Program-made: the position numbers and the translations under genes | Part shown: positions 1 through 11,010 of the stretch, in pieces | Layout of the letters: each line of letters begins with the position of its first letter | Numbering within the stretch: the first letter of the stretch is position 1 | Notes under the pieces: model-generated | What the model saw: the letters and a program-made list of their open reading frames with translations, nothing else | What the model was told of the DNA's origin: nothing | Database searches by the model: none | Assembly: GCA_913054425.1 (NCBI GenBank) | Contig: CAJXJG010000001.1 | Span: 10,191-74,190, forward strand | DNA: 64,000 nt | DNA from: an uncultured Fidelibacterota bacterium | GTDB taxonomy: Bacteria > Fidelibacterota > Marinisomatia > Marinisomatales > UBA8229 | Direction: 5' to 3'

Positions 1-225
1 TCAAACACTTTCTCTCTCACTACAGCAAGGCAGCGAATTGCCCTTGAGGACACCTGCAATTGTTTAGCAGCCGGAATTAAACTTCTTCAAGACAACAACT
101 TTTCCTGTGAGCTCCTCTCTTTTGAGCTTTGTTCTGCTTTAGACAGCATTGATTCTCTTCTTGGAACAACAGCCCCAAATGAAATTATCAACCGCGTTTT
201 TAGTTCGTTTTGTGTTGGGAAATAG
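1..225 (+). CDS. mnmE: MnmE (TrmE) tRNA-modifying GTPase, C-terminal fragment
   Basis: Frame 1 is open from the window edge to a TAG at 223-225 and gives the last 74 residues of MnmE. The peptide begins with a TTARQRIALEDT-like helix and ends in FCVGK, the C-terminal C-x-G-K motif whose cysteine is conserved in MnmE. MnmE works with MnmG to install the (carboxymethyl)aminomethyl group on wobble uridine 34 of certain tRNAs. The next gene is mnmG, six bases downstream, which is the expected partner and supports the assignment. The G domain and N-terminal folate-binding domain lie outside the window. Confidence 0.9.
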   Translation, partial: SNTFSLTTARQRIALEDTCNCLAAGIKLLQDNNFSCELLSFELCSALDSIDSLLGTTAPNEIINRVFSSFCVGK

Positions 226-239
226 TTTCACGTGAAACA
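224..239. promoter_or_regulatory. parS-like ParB-binding palindrome
   Basis: Positions 225-238 read GTTTCACGTGAAAC, a perfect 14-bp palindrome. The 16-mer at 224-239 differs from the classical parS consensus TGTTTCACGTGAAACA only at its first base. The site bridges the mnmE stop and the mnmG start, and the GTG initiation codon (232-234) is part of the palindrome. parS sites cluster near the origin and load ParB for chromosome segregation. mnmE/mnmG and dnaN/gyrB/gyrA are typical origin-side genes, so the context fits. No parA or parB is in the window, so function is inferred from sequence alone. Confidence 0.75.
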
Positions 240-2109
240 TAAGTCAAAACATTTTGACGTTATCGTTGTTGGTGCCGGGCACGCTGGGGTTGAGTCGGTA
301 CACGCCGCAGTCAAATTAAAGCAGCGAGTAGCCCTTGTAACGCTAGACCCCGCGTCGCTTGGTCGAATGTCCTGTAATCCGGCTATTGGTGGCATTGCAA
401 AAGGACAGCTTGTGCGGGAGCTGGACGTTTTTGGGGGCCTTATGCCCCTCATTTCTGATGTTTCCGGTGTTCAGTTTAAACTGTTAAACCTTTCAAAGGG
501 TCGCGCCGTGTGGTCTCCGCGCGCACAAATTGATAAACGAGTATATGAGCGCTCCGCCCAAAAAGCCTTGTTATTTCATTCTCGTCTAAAAATATTCCGC
601 GATGAGGTAATTAATGTGCTACTTATTAAAAATAAAATTTCTGGCGTTTTACTGCGTACGGGACAAGCCATACATGCGCCCACCGTTGTATTAACCTGTG
701 GCACCTTTTTAGGCGGGCTTGTGCATATAGGGGAACAAAAAATTCAGGCAGGAAGAATGGGCGAACACCGCGCAGAGGGGATTACTGAGGCTTTGGAGTC
801 TCTTGGAATACGGTCAGGGAGGCTAAAAACGGGAACACCCCCCCGCCTGCTTCGCGCCTCGATAAACTGGGACAAAACAAATGCTGTTTTCGGAGACACA
901 AACCCGATTCCCTTTTCCTACTCAACAATCAACTTTTCCCCTCCAAACCTTCCCTGTTATCACATAAAAACCAACCCAGAGTGTCACGGTGTTATACAAA
1001 AAAATCTTTTTAAATCGCCCATGTATTCCGGAGACATCACCGGCGTTGGTCCACGATATTGTCCATCGATTGAAGATAAAATACATCGTTTTGTAGACAA
1101 AGAGTCTCATCTCCTCTACCTTGAGCCCGAATGGACAGGTTCTGATCAAATCTATGTCAACGGTTTTTCCACAAGCCTTCCAGAAAAAATTCAACTCATT
1201 GCATTAAGAGAAATTCCGGCTCTTAAAAATGTTGAGTTTCTCCGCCCAGGCTATGCTATTGAATATAGCTTTTTTCCTCCAGCCCAACTTAAGTCTTCTT
1301 TGGAGTCAAAACATATACAAGGCCTCTTTTTTGCCGGCCAAATTAACGGAACCTCGGGCTATGAGGAGGCTGCGGCGCAAGGCCTTATTGCTGGTGTAAA
1401 CGCTTCTATGTATAATAAAAACCAAGAGCCCCTTGTCCTTGGAAGAGACGAGGCATATATTGGTGTCTTAATTGACGACCTTATAACAAAAGACACCTCG
1501 GAGCCCTATCGAATGTTTACATCTCGTGCTGAATTTAGGCTTTTACTTCGTTATTCTAATGCTGATATGCGCTTATTAGAAAAAGCAAACCGCTTTAATC
1601 TTATTACAAACAGGCTGTATGATACCTTACATAAGAAACTAAAATTAACAAACCATACCATCGGCGGCTTAAACGGCTCTCTTTCACAAGAAGAGATTTT
1701 TAACATTCTTCCTCAATTAAAAACAAAAAAACCTCCCCACCCCGCTCCTGCAAAAAGGTTTCTTAAAAGACCTGAGGTTTCAATAAGCTCTATACCAAAA
1801 AGGTTTTTTACTGAATTAAACAATAAAGACATAAATCCATTGTGGGTACGCGAAATTTTCCTTGAAGTAGAAACACAAATAAAATATGAAGGTTATATCT
1901 TACGCCAGCTAAAGCAGGTAGAACGAATGGCGAAGCAAGAACACGTTTCCATTCCTCATGATATAGAGTATTCGAAAATAAACACCCTTTCCAAAGAAGC
2001 TCGTGAAAAGCTACAATTTGTCAGACCAGAAACTCTTGGTCAGGCTTTTCGTGTTTCTGGTGTAACGCCCGCCGACATTTCCGTTCTTTCTGTACTTATT
2101 TATAAATAA
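232..2109 (+). CDS. mnmG: MnmG (GidA), tRNA uridine-34 carboxymethylaminomethyl enzyme
   Basis: This 625-residue FAD protein has the usual MnmG length. The Rossmann dinucleotide motif GAGHAG is at residues 14-19. The family motif GPRYCPSIEDK lies near residue 273, and GTSGYEEAAAQG near residue 373 closes the FAD site. The C-terminal helical domain that contacts MnmE and tRNA follows. With MnmE it forms the complex that adds the C5 substituent to U34 using methylenetetrahydrofolate and glycine or ammonium. The start is a GTG six bases after the mnmE stop and lies within the parS-like palindrome, so ParB binding could influence its transcription (inference). rsmG and parAB, often found next, are absent; mfd follows at a spacing of ten bases. 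Confidence 0.96.
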   Translation: MKHKSKHFDVIVVGAGHAGVESVHAAVKLKQRVALVTLDPASLGRMSCNPAIGGIAKGQLVRELDVFGGLMPLISDVSGVQFKLLNLSKGRAVWSPRAQIDKRVYERSAQKALLFHSRLKIFRDEVINVLLIKNKISGVLLRTGQAIHAPTVVLTCGTFLGGLVHIGEQKIQAGRMGEHRAEGITEALESLGIRSGRLKTGTPPRLLRASINWDKTNAVFGDTNPIPFSYSTINFSPPNLPCYHIKTNPECHGVIQKNLFKSPMYSGDITGVGPRYCPSIEDKIHRFVDKESHLLYLEPEWTGSDQIYVNGFSTSLPEKIQLIALREIPALKNVEFLRPGYAIEYSFFPPAQLKSSLESKHIQGLFFAGQINGTSGYEEAAAQGLIAGVNASMYNKNQEPLVLGRDEAYIGVLIDDLITKDTSEPYRMFTSRAEFRLLLRYSNADMRLLEKANRFNLITNRLYDTLHKKLKLTNHTIGGLNGSLSQEEIFNILPQLKTKKPPHPAPAKRFLKRPEVSISSIPKRFFTELNNKDINPLWVREIFLEVETQIKYEGYILRQLKQVERMAKQEHVSIPHDIEYSKINTLSKEAREKLQFVRPETLGQAFRVSGVTPADISVLSVLIYK

Positions 2110-2119
2110 TTTTTTTTTA

Positions 2120-5100
2120 GTGAATAAACAAAAACTAATAACTTTTGATTTTTTCCTTAGTTGGTTTTCTAAAGCGCTTAACCTAAATGGCCTTAATTAC
2201 CACGGGTTGCAAATTCCCGCTCTTGGGTTTTTCCTGTTATCACACTTTAAAAAAACCGGAAAAAACCATCTTGTTCTTTGTGATAAGGAAGTTTTAGCAA
2301 AAATTCTATACGAATTTTGTTACTGTTTTTTCCCTAAAGTTGTTTACTATTTCCCAGAAACGGATAAATCCAATTCACATTTACACGGCTTTATTCCTGA
2401 ATATGAACGATATCAAACAGAGTCTTATTGTGCCCTTTCTTTAAAAAAGCCTTTTCTTTTAATTTGTACTGTTTCTAGCGTACACGAAAGGTTGTTTTCA
2501 GCCAATTCCCGTGGTTTTAAAGAACTATTATTAAAAGAAAACAAAGAAATGGATCGTGATTTTTTAATCCACACTCTGGGGGATTGGGGTTATAACAAAA
2601 GTGAAAAAACAACACTCCCAAAAACATATTCAGCAAGGGGCGGTATTGTTGATATTTACCCGGTTACATCAAGGTATCCGCTAAGGATAGAGTTTTTTGG
2701 AAACAAAATTGAATCTATTCGGTTTTTTAATCCGGCCTCACAGAGAACAATAAGAAAAACTGAAGAAACAATCCTTTTTTCCCCCCTAAAAACAAATAAA
2801 AAAATGTTATCTATTTTCAATGTGTCCGATAAAAACACAAAGAAGCTCTTTGTAAACACTAAAAACAACTCCTATACGGTAACAGAACATGGCTCTGTTT
2901 TAAACACTAAAAAGATTCAGTGCTCTCTAGTTGAAAAAAAGGAAGTCAATACAATTATAAAATCAAGGCCCACACTCATAAAAACATTTATTTTCTGTAA
3001 TAACACAAAACATATAAAAAAAATTACAAATCTTATTTCTCAAAAAACCATTATTGTTTCTGGCATCCTACCAAAGAGCATAATTTTTAACAAACACCAG
3101 CTTTGTTTTCTTTCTTCTTCAGATCTTCCCGGCATCACCCACGAACACAATTCACGATGGGGGATTGATTATAGCCCGGGCAGCTCCGGGCAGCTAAGAA
3201 TAACCAGGCTAAAAGATTTAATGCTTGGCGAATTTTTGGTTCATAAAAATTTTGGGATAGGACAATACCAGGGATTGAAAATTATTACAGCAGGAGAGAA
3301 AAAATATGAGTGCATAAAACTAATTTATTCAAACAACAGTGTTCTTTATTTGCCGGTCGAAGACCTAACGATGATTTACAAATATCATCAACAACGAAAA
3401 AACACTATCCATCTCTCTACCCTGGGCACATCTAAATGGTTACAGGAAAAACACCGTGCTAATCAGTCTGCAAAAGAAATAATAAAAGATATTATCAATA
3501 CCCAAGCTTTACGCTCCAAGCCTCGCGGGTTTATTTATGATTATAACGATGACCTGTATGACAGCCTTGCGCGTTCATTTCCCTATAAAGAGACGCCCGA
3601 TCAAAAAAAAGCAATCTTATGTGTAATTCAAGATATGGAGAAAAAAATACCGATGGACCGGCTTATCTGTGGCGACGTTGGGTTTGGAAAAACTGAGATA
3701 GCTCTCCGGGCGATAATAAAAGCAGTCTCAAGCAACAAAAAAGTGTTCTTTCTTGCTCCCACAACACTCTTGGCTGATCAACACTATATTTTATCAAAGG
3801 AAAGGCTTGGTCCTCTTGGAGTAGAGATTGAGCTTTTTTCTAGATTTAAAACAAAAGCAGAGCAAAAAATAATTCTTGAAAAAATCGCAAATGGGTTTGT
3901 TGATCTAGTTGTGGGCACACACCGTCTTTTATCGCCGGATATTCATGCTCCAGGGCTTAGTCTATTGATTGTTGATGAAGAGCAGCGCTTTGGTGTACAA
4001 CATAAAGAAAAAATTAAAAAAATGCGTACAAACATTGATATATTAACCCTGTCTGCGACCCCCATTCCAAGAACACTACATCAAGCTCTTGTTGGTATCA
4101 AAAATATCAGCAAAATAGACACACCCCCAAAACTAAGAAAACCAATACAAACCGTTATTTCTTATTTTAATTGGGAAGCAATCCTGTTCAGCATTAAAAG
4201 AGAAACTACCCGAAATGGACAGGTTTATTTTTTACATAATGATATAAACACTTTGCCTTTTTATCATGAAAAGCTTTCTAATTTCTTCCCTTTGTTGTCA
4301 ATTGCCATTGCACATGGAAAAATGAAAAGCAAAAACCTTGAGTCTGTTATTTTATCCTTTTTCGCTGGCAATATTGACATCCTTCTTTGTACAACAATTG
4401 TTGAGTCTGGCTTAGACGTTGCAAACGCAAACACTATTATTATAAATAACGCACAAAATTTTGGATTGTCACAGCTCTATCAAATTCGCGGCAGGGTTGG
4501 ACGTAGCCCGAGACAGGCCTTTTGCCGTCTTTTTGTCCCCCGTGGAATTTCTATTAACATAGCTGCCATTAGCCGGCTAAAAGCAATGGAAATATATACC
4601 ACGCTTGGCTCTGGCTATGAAATTGCACTTAAAGATCTTGAGCTTCGGGGTGCGGGAAATATGTTTGGCCATGAACAAAGTGGCCACATCGCCCCGGTGG
4701 GATACGAAATGTATTGCGATCTGTTAAAAGAAGCCTCTGACAAAGCCCTCGGTAAACACCCAAAAAAAAGAAGACGCCCCACGATACAGTTCGATGGACA
4801 TGCCTTGATTTCCCCCGAACATGTCCCCCATGAAGACGACCGGCTTTATTTCTACCAACGCATATCAGAGGCCGACAGTCTTGCCCAAATTAAAGACATT
4901 GCCGCAGAGCTCAAAGATCGCTTTGGGCGTCTGCCCGGGCCGACATCAACGCTGTTCAGGCTTAATCAAATGCGCGTTTCTTTGCTTGGCTCTGCTGTTC
5001 AAAAACTAAAAATAACGAAATCCTCTTTTTCAATTACACTGGGCTCCGCGCTTCCTTTTCCAATGTTGAAATCAATGAAAGACAGCAGACACAACAAACA

Positions 5101-5215
5101 ATATAATTTTAAAATAAAACAGAAAAACGGAGACACAATCGTCACCACCCCAGCTTCCAGCATTTCTGACTCCTTGAAAACAGCAAAAAATTTTATTAAT
5201 TTACTCAGCATATGA
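2120..5215 (+). CDS. mfd: Mfd transcription-repair coupling factor
   Basis: Mfd is a DNA translocase that removes RNA polymerase stalled at lesions and recruits UvrA. The 1031-residue product is somewhat shorter than the E. coli protein. After a diverged N-terminal UvrB-like region comes the CarD-like RNA-polymerase interaction domain (GEFLVHKNFGIGQYQG, near residue 370). The superfamily 2 motor carries Walker A GDVGFGKTE near residue 518 and the DEEQ box in VDEEQRFG near residue 618. QIRGRVGRS is motif VI, and the C-terminal TRCF domain completes the protein. The start is GTG, ten bases after mnmG. The N-terminal third is lysine- and asparagine-rich and poorly conserved, but the reading frame is intact. 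Confidence 0.95.
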   Translation: MNKQKLITFDFFLSWFSKALNLNGLNYHGLQIPALGFFLLSHFKKTGKNHLVLCDKEVLAKILYEFCYCFFPKVVYYFPETDKSNSHLHGFIPEYERYQTESYCALSLKKPFLLICTVSSVHERLFSANSRGFKELLLKENKEMDRDFLIHTLGDWGYNKSEKTTLPKTYSARGGIVDIYPVTSRYPLRIEFFGNKIESIRFFNPASQRTIRKTEETILFSPLKTNKKMLSIFNVSDKNTKKLFVNTKNNSYTVTEHGSVLNTKKIQCSLVEKKEVNTIIKSRPTLIKTFIFCNNTKHIKKITNLISQKTIIVSGILPKSIIFNKHQLCFLSSSDLPGITHEHNSRWGIDYSPGSSGQLRITRLKDLMLGEFLVHKNFGIGQYQGLKIITAGEKKYECIKLIYSNNSVLYLPVEDLTMIYKYHQQRKNTIHLSTLGTSKWLQEKHRANQSAKEIIKDIINTQALRSKPRGFIYDYNDDLYDSLARSFPYKETPDQKKAILCVIQDMEKKIPMDRLICGDVGFGKTEIALRAIIKAVSSNKKVFFLAPTTLLADQHYILSKERLGPLGVEIELFSRFKTKAEQKIILEKIANGFVDLVVGTHRLLSPDIHAPGLSLLIVDEEQRFGVQHKEKIKKMRTNIDILTLSATPIPRTLHQALVGIKNISKIDTPPKLRKPIQTVISYFNWEAILFSIKRETTRNGQVYFLHNDINTLPFYHEKLSNFFPLLSIAIAHGKMKSKNLESVILSFFAGNIDILLCTTIVESGLDVANANTIIINNAQNFGLSQLYQIRGRVGRSPRQAFCRLFVPRGISINIAAISRLKAMEIYTTLGSGYEIALKDLELRGAGNMFGHEQSGHIAPVGYEMYCDLLKEASDKALGKHPKKRRRPTIQFDGHALISPEHVPHEDDRLYFYQRISEADSLAQIKDIAAELKDRFGRLPGPTSTLFRLNQMRVSLLGSAVQKLKITKSSFSITLGSALPFPMLKSMKDSRHNKQYNFKIKQKNGDTIVTTPASSISDSLKTAKNFINLLSI

Positions 5216-5245
5216 TTTCTCATTTTGGTACATTTTACAGGTAAG

Positions 5246-6040
5246 ATGAATAATAAAATAACCTTTTTGTTTATTGTCACTTTTCTTTTGGGCTGTTTGC
5301 AGAACAAAAACAATACGCCTAATATTGTTGCTATTGTAAACAAGGTTTCTTTTACTGAAACTATGTTAAAAAACAGGGCTTCTGAAAACCCACACATCCC
5401 AAAAAAGGAACAAATTGACGCTTGGATTAATGATGAGTTGCTCTATCAGGCCGCCCTAAACCTAAATATTCATACCGGTTTTAAACTAAAGGCAACTATA
5501 GATCAAATTTCAAGAGCCCTTACAATTAAAACCTACCTTGATCTTTTGTATCAATTCTCTATAAAAATTACACACAATGAAATAAAAGAATTTTACACAA
5601 AGAACAAAAGAGAGTTTTACCGAAAGACATCGGCCGCAAGAATAAATCATTTTATTATAAAAAACAAAAAGGAAGCCCTTAAAATAAAAGCCTTCTTATT
5701 AAAACAAAAATCCGCACGGGAAAAAGAGATACCTTATATGAACTTCCGCGTTTTCTCCGGTATAGTAGAAATGGGTACACTAAACAATATTATCAACACC
5801 TCTCTTTTTAAAAAGAATAAAAAAACTAATGTCATTGGACCTTTAAATATTGAAAACAATTTTCACCTTGTTGAGGTCCTTGAAACATTTCCAAAGGGGA
5901 CAGCTGTGGGGCTCGACCTTGTCTATGACGAAATATACCAGCGGTTGATAAACAGAAAACAGGCCGTTAAAAAAACTGAGGTTCTCGATAGCCTTAAAAA
6001 CAAAGCAGAAATTGCAATTAATTACAAAATAAAAAAATGA
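5246..6040 (+). CDS. Lipoprotein of the SurA/PrsA chaperone-isomerase group
   Basis: I place the start at the ATG at 5246, because it gives a clean lipoprotein signal: MNNK, a hydrophobic stretch, then LLGC with cysteine 17 as the lipidated residue. An upstream TTG at 5225 would add seven residues without benefit. The mature part has a SurA-N-like helical segment (DAWINDELLYQAALNLNI) and a shortened region resembling a parvulin domain (ARINHFIIKNKKEALKIKAFL) that lacks the usual GGxLG signature. It is probably a membrane-anchored outer-membrane-protein chaperone; isomerase activity is doubtful. Its stop overlaps the next gene by ATGA (6037-6040), which implies coupling to the SurA-like protein. 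Confidence 0.7.
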   Translation: MNNKITFLFIVTFLLGCLQNKNNTPNIVAIVNKVSFTETMLKNRASENPHIPKKEQIDAWINDELLYQAALNLNIHTGFKLKATIDQISRALTIKTYLDLLYQFSIKITHNEIKEFYTKNKREFYRKTSAARINHFIIKNKKEALKIKAFLLKQKSAREKEIPYMNFRVFSGIVEMGTLNNIINTSLFKKNKKTNVIGPLNIENNFHLVEVLETFPKGTAVGLDLVYDEIYQRLINRKQAVKKTEVLDSLKNKAEIAINYKIKK

Positions 6041-7332
6041 TGTCTTTTTTATTACTGTTTTTATTCTTTTTAACCAATCTCTTTACAGCAACAGCATATT
6101 CACAAAACCAGGATAAACACCTGGACGGTCTTGCTGCCATTGTTGGTGATAACATTATACTTAAAAGCGATCTTTCACAACTCGTTTCCATGGCTGCTTT
6201 ACAACAACAGATTAATCCTGCCAATGACTACAAACGATTTCAAAAACTCCAATTAGAAATCCTTCAATCTCTGGTTGATCAGAAAATTATCCTTGAAATG
6301 GCCGAGCTGGATTCAATCGAAGTAAAAGAAAAAGATGTGGACAATGCTTTAAATAAACAGATAGAAAACTTTATTACTCAGGCAGGAAGTAAAGAAAGCG
6401 CTGAAACATCGATTGGACAATCATTAAAATCATTTAGGCGTGAGTTTTGGCCTGAAATGCGCGATAGATTAATTTCGGAACAATATCAATATTCATTACT
6501 CTCAAACATAAAGACAAGCAAGGAAGATGTCTTCTCTTTTTTCAACACTTATAAAGACAGCCTGCCAATGTTACCCGCCCTGATTAACCTCTACCATCTT
6601 TTAATTGTTGTTAAGCCTGGCAAAGAAAGTAAAAACATTGCTTTTGAGACGATTAAAAACCTGCGAACACAGATTCTTAATGGAGAATCATTCGAAAAAC
6701 TTGCACAAAGTTTTTCACAAGACCCGGGAAGCAAATCAAAAGGAGGAAGCCTTGGACTCGTTAAGCGGGGTTCTCTTGTTAAAGAATTTGAAACAGTAGC
6801 CTTTACTTTAGAGCCTGGTACCATAAGTAACCCGGTGGAAACTGTTTTTGGATATCATCTTATTAATGTACAAGAAAAACAAGGAGACAAAGCTCAGGTT
6901 AGCCACATTCTTATTTCCCCAACAATAACAGAAAAGGATGAACAAAGAGCTTATCATTTATCGTTAGAATTAAGCGATTCTATTGTCTCTTTAGACCTGT
7001 TTAAAAAGTATGCTGCTAAATACTCAGACGATGAAAAGACAAAACAGGTTGGTGGAAATATTGGGTGGATAGATCCGTTGGTTTATTCAGTATCAGGCAT
7101 TTCCTCTTTTATACGAAAAAACAATCTAAACTTAAACGAATGTAGTCGGCCTGTCAAAACAGATTTTGGATATCATCTTCTTTGGATATCGGCAATTAAA
7201 CCCGGCGGTAAGCCTAACCTATCTGATCATTGGATTGATATTGAATTAATGGCGTTAAATCAAAAGAAAATGCTTTGGTATCGTAATTGGATGAAAGAAG
7301 CAAGAAAACAAGTTTATATTGAAATGTATTAA
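6037..7332 (+). CDS. SurA-like periplasmic peptidyl-prolyl isomerase/chaperone
   Basis: The 431-residue protein starts with a Sec signal peptide (hydrophobic residues about 2-20, ending near TATAYSQ). A SurA N-terminal domain follows (DGLAAIVGDNIILKSDLSQL). Two parvulin domains come next: the first from about residue 180 with FSQDPGSKSKGGSLG, the second from about residue 287 starting with AQVSHILI and containing KQVGGNIGWIDP. This is the SurA domain order, a chaperone that escorts unfolded outer-membrane proteins through the periplasm. It overlaps the upstream lipoprotein by four bases, and the two may act as a pair. The name surA is not assigned because several PpiC/SurA paralogues may exist in such genomes. 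Confidence 0.85.
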   Translation: MMSFLLLFLFFLTNLFTATAYSQNQDKHLDGLAAIVGDNIILKSDLSQLVSMAALQQQINPANDYKRFQKLQLEILQSLVDQKIILEMAELDSIEVKEKDVDNALNKQIENFITQAGSKESAETSIGQSLKSFRREFWPEMRDRLISEQYQYSLLSNIKTSKEDVFSFFNTYKDSLPMLPALINLYHLLIVVKPGKESKNIAFETIKNLRTQILNGESFEKLAQSFSQDPGSKSKGGSLGLVKRGSLVKEFETVAFTLEPGTISNPVETVFGYHLINVQEKQGDKAQVSHILISPTITEKDEQRAYHLSLELSDSIVSLDLFKKYAAKYSDDEKTKQVGGNIGWIDPLVYSVSGISSFIRKNNLNLNECSRPVKTDFGYHLLWISAIKPGGKPNLSDHWIDIELMALNQKKMLWYRNWMKEARKQVYIEMY

Positions 7333-7609
7333 TTAGTTTATTCATATAATTAATGTCTTTTTTCATTGAAATTAGTTTGTTTTTAACATAATGTGTTACA
7401 TTAGAAAATCAAGATTATATCTTGATTTTACTGGGAAATTTATGGTGTGAATTAATTTTTTTTACACAATTACACTTATATAATAATATTATATCTATAA
7501 TAAAAGATTTACTTATTATTTTTAAAGTTTATTGTGAATAATAAAGAACTTAGTTTAAATCCGTTATTCTTTTATATTAAGTTCAAATCAAGTATTCAGA
7601 GGTGTTTAC
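7333..7609. other. AT-rich intergenic region, candidate replication origin
   Basis: These 277 bases between the SurA-like gene and dnaN hold no gene and are very AT-rich. I see one sequence matching TTATNCACA on the minus strand (7533-7541) and two one-mismatch copies (7446-7454 minus, 7460-7468 plus). An A/T-only tract runs at about 7477-7494, and two adjacent perfect palindromes lie at 7389-7429. DnaA boxes, an AT-rich unwinding element and adjacency to dnaN-gyrB-gyrA are the usual marks of oriC. dnaA is not adjacent, so the assignment is tentative. The dnaN promoter must also lie here, and a purine-rich ribosome site, AGAGGTG, precedes the dnaN ATG. Confidence 0.35.
7389..7429. repeat. Two adjacent perfect inverted repeats
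   Basis: TAATGT/ACATTA with a three-base spacer spans 7389-7403. An 11-bp perfect repeat, AAAATCAAGAT/ATCTTGATTTT, with a TAT spacer spans 7405-7429. The second could act as a weak AT-rich terminator for the chaperone gene, but it has no GC core and only a short T run. It could equally be an operator for dnaN or an origin element. Confidence 0.6.
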
Positions 7610-8725
7610 ATGAAGATATCTATAAATAAAAACGAACTTCAATCTGCTTTACAAAAATTATTCAAGGCAATACCAAACAGGTCGACGCTTCCTATTTTAA
7701 GTTGTGTTTTATTTCAATCAAGAAAGAATGAAATAGTTTTAAGAAGCACAGATCTTGAAATAACAATTATAATAAACGTACCAGCAAGCATAGAAAGAGA
7801 GGGCTCTTCTGCAATACCAATTCAAAAATTGATTGATATCACTAGTGAACTTCCAGAAGGCAGAATTACAATTGAAGTTAATGATCAATATAAAGTTAAG
7901 TTAATTACGGAATTGGGCGTTTATAATCTTATGGGAAAATCTGTGGAAGAGTTCCCCGCAGTACCTGAAACTGATGAAAAAAAACCCCTTGCAATTAAAG
8001 CGGAGATATTAAATGAAATTATAAAATCTACCAGCTTTGTTATTAGCCAGGACGATCTAAAACCAGCACTTACAGGCCTCTACCTAAAAATAGAAAAGAA
8101 GAAGCTAACAACTGTTGCGACAGATGGACATCGTCTTGTAAGATATGTTGTTAGTGACTATGTAACAAAGGAGTTTACGGGTGAAGTAATTATCCCAAGA
8201 AAATTTTTGAATTTATTAAGTGCATTATTAGTTGATAATGATAAAACTCAATTATGGGTGAGTGCAAATCATGCAACAGCAACAAGCAACGGGGTAAAGA
8301 TTTTAACCAGAATTATTGATGAAAGGTATCCAGACTATGAAAGTGTTATTCCAAAAGACAACGAAAAGATATTGGTTGTTAATAAAGAAAGGTTTTTGGG
8401 AGCAGTAAGGAGGACGTCGATTTTTTCAAACAAAATGACTCACCAAATTTCAATTACCCTAGACAAAGATAAGATTTTAATAAAAACAGAGGACCCAGAA
8501 ACGGCCTCAATGGGCCAAGAAGAAATGAGTGGTGAGTTTTCGGGTGAACCACTCACAATTGGATACAATGCAAACTATCTTAAAGATATTCTTTCTCATA
8601 TAAACGACGAAAACATAGTAATAAAACTGAACACACCAATCAGCTCAACCCTCTTTAATGGTGAAACAACGGAAAAAAACCGTGAAATTACAATGTTGTT
8701 AATGCCCATCCGTCTAAACGATTAA
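7610..8725 (+). CDS. dnaN: DNA polymerase III beta subunit (sliding clamp)
   Basis: The 371-residue protein matches DnaN in length and in its three repeated clamp domains. The sequence begins MKISINKNELQSALQKL and carries the conserved RSTLPILSCVLF segment near residue 24 and the second-domain block TDGHRLVRY near residue 169. It ends in a hydrophobic MLLMPIRL tail like that of other clamps, which lies by the partner-binding pocket. The ring tethers Pol III and other repair factors to DNA. It is the first gene of a co-oriented run with DUF721, gyrB and gyrA. recF, usually found right after dnaN, is missing here. Confidence 0.97.
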   Translation: MKISINKNELQSALQKLFKAIPNRSTLPILSCVLFQSRKNEIVLRSTDLEITIIINVPASIEREGSSAIPIQKLIDITSELPEGRITIEVNDQYKVKLITELGVYNLMGKSVEEFPAVPETDEKKPLAIKAEILNEIIKSTSFVISQDDLKPALTGLYLKIEKKKLTTVATDGHRLVRYVVSDYVTKEFTGEVIIPRKFLNLLSALLVDNDKTQLWVSANHATATSNGVKILTRIIDERYPDYESVIPKDNEKILVVNKERFLGAVRRTSIFSNKMTHQISITLDKDKILIKTEDPETASMGQEEMSGEFSGEPLTIGYNANYLKDILSHINDENIVIKLNTPISSTLFNGETTEKNREITMLLMPIRLND

Positions 8726-8755
8726 AAAAAACACAAATTATTAAACAATTATAAA

Positions 8756-11004
<2,249 letters not shown>

Positions 11005-11010
11005 TAAATA

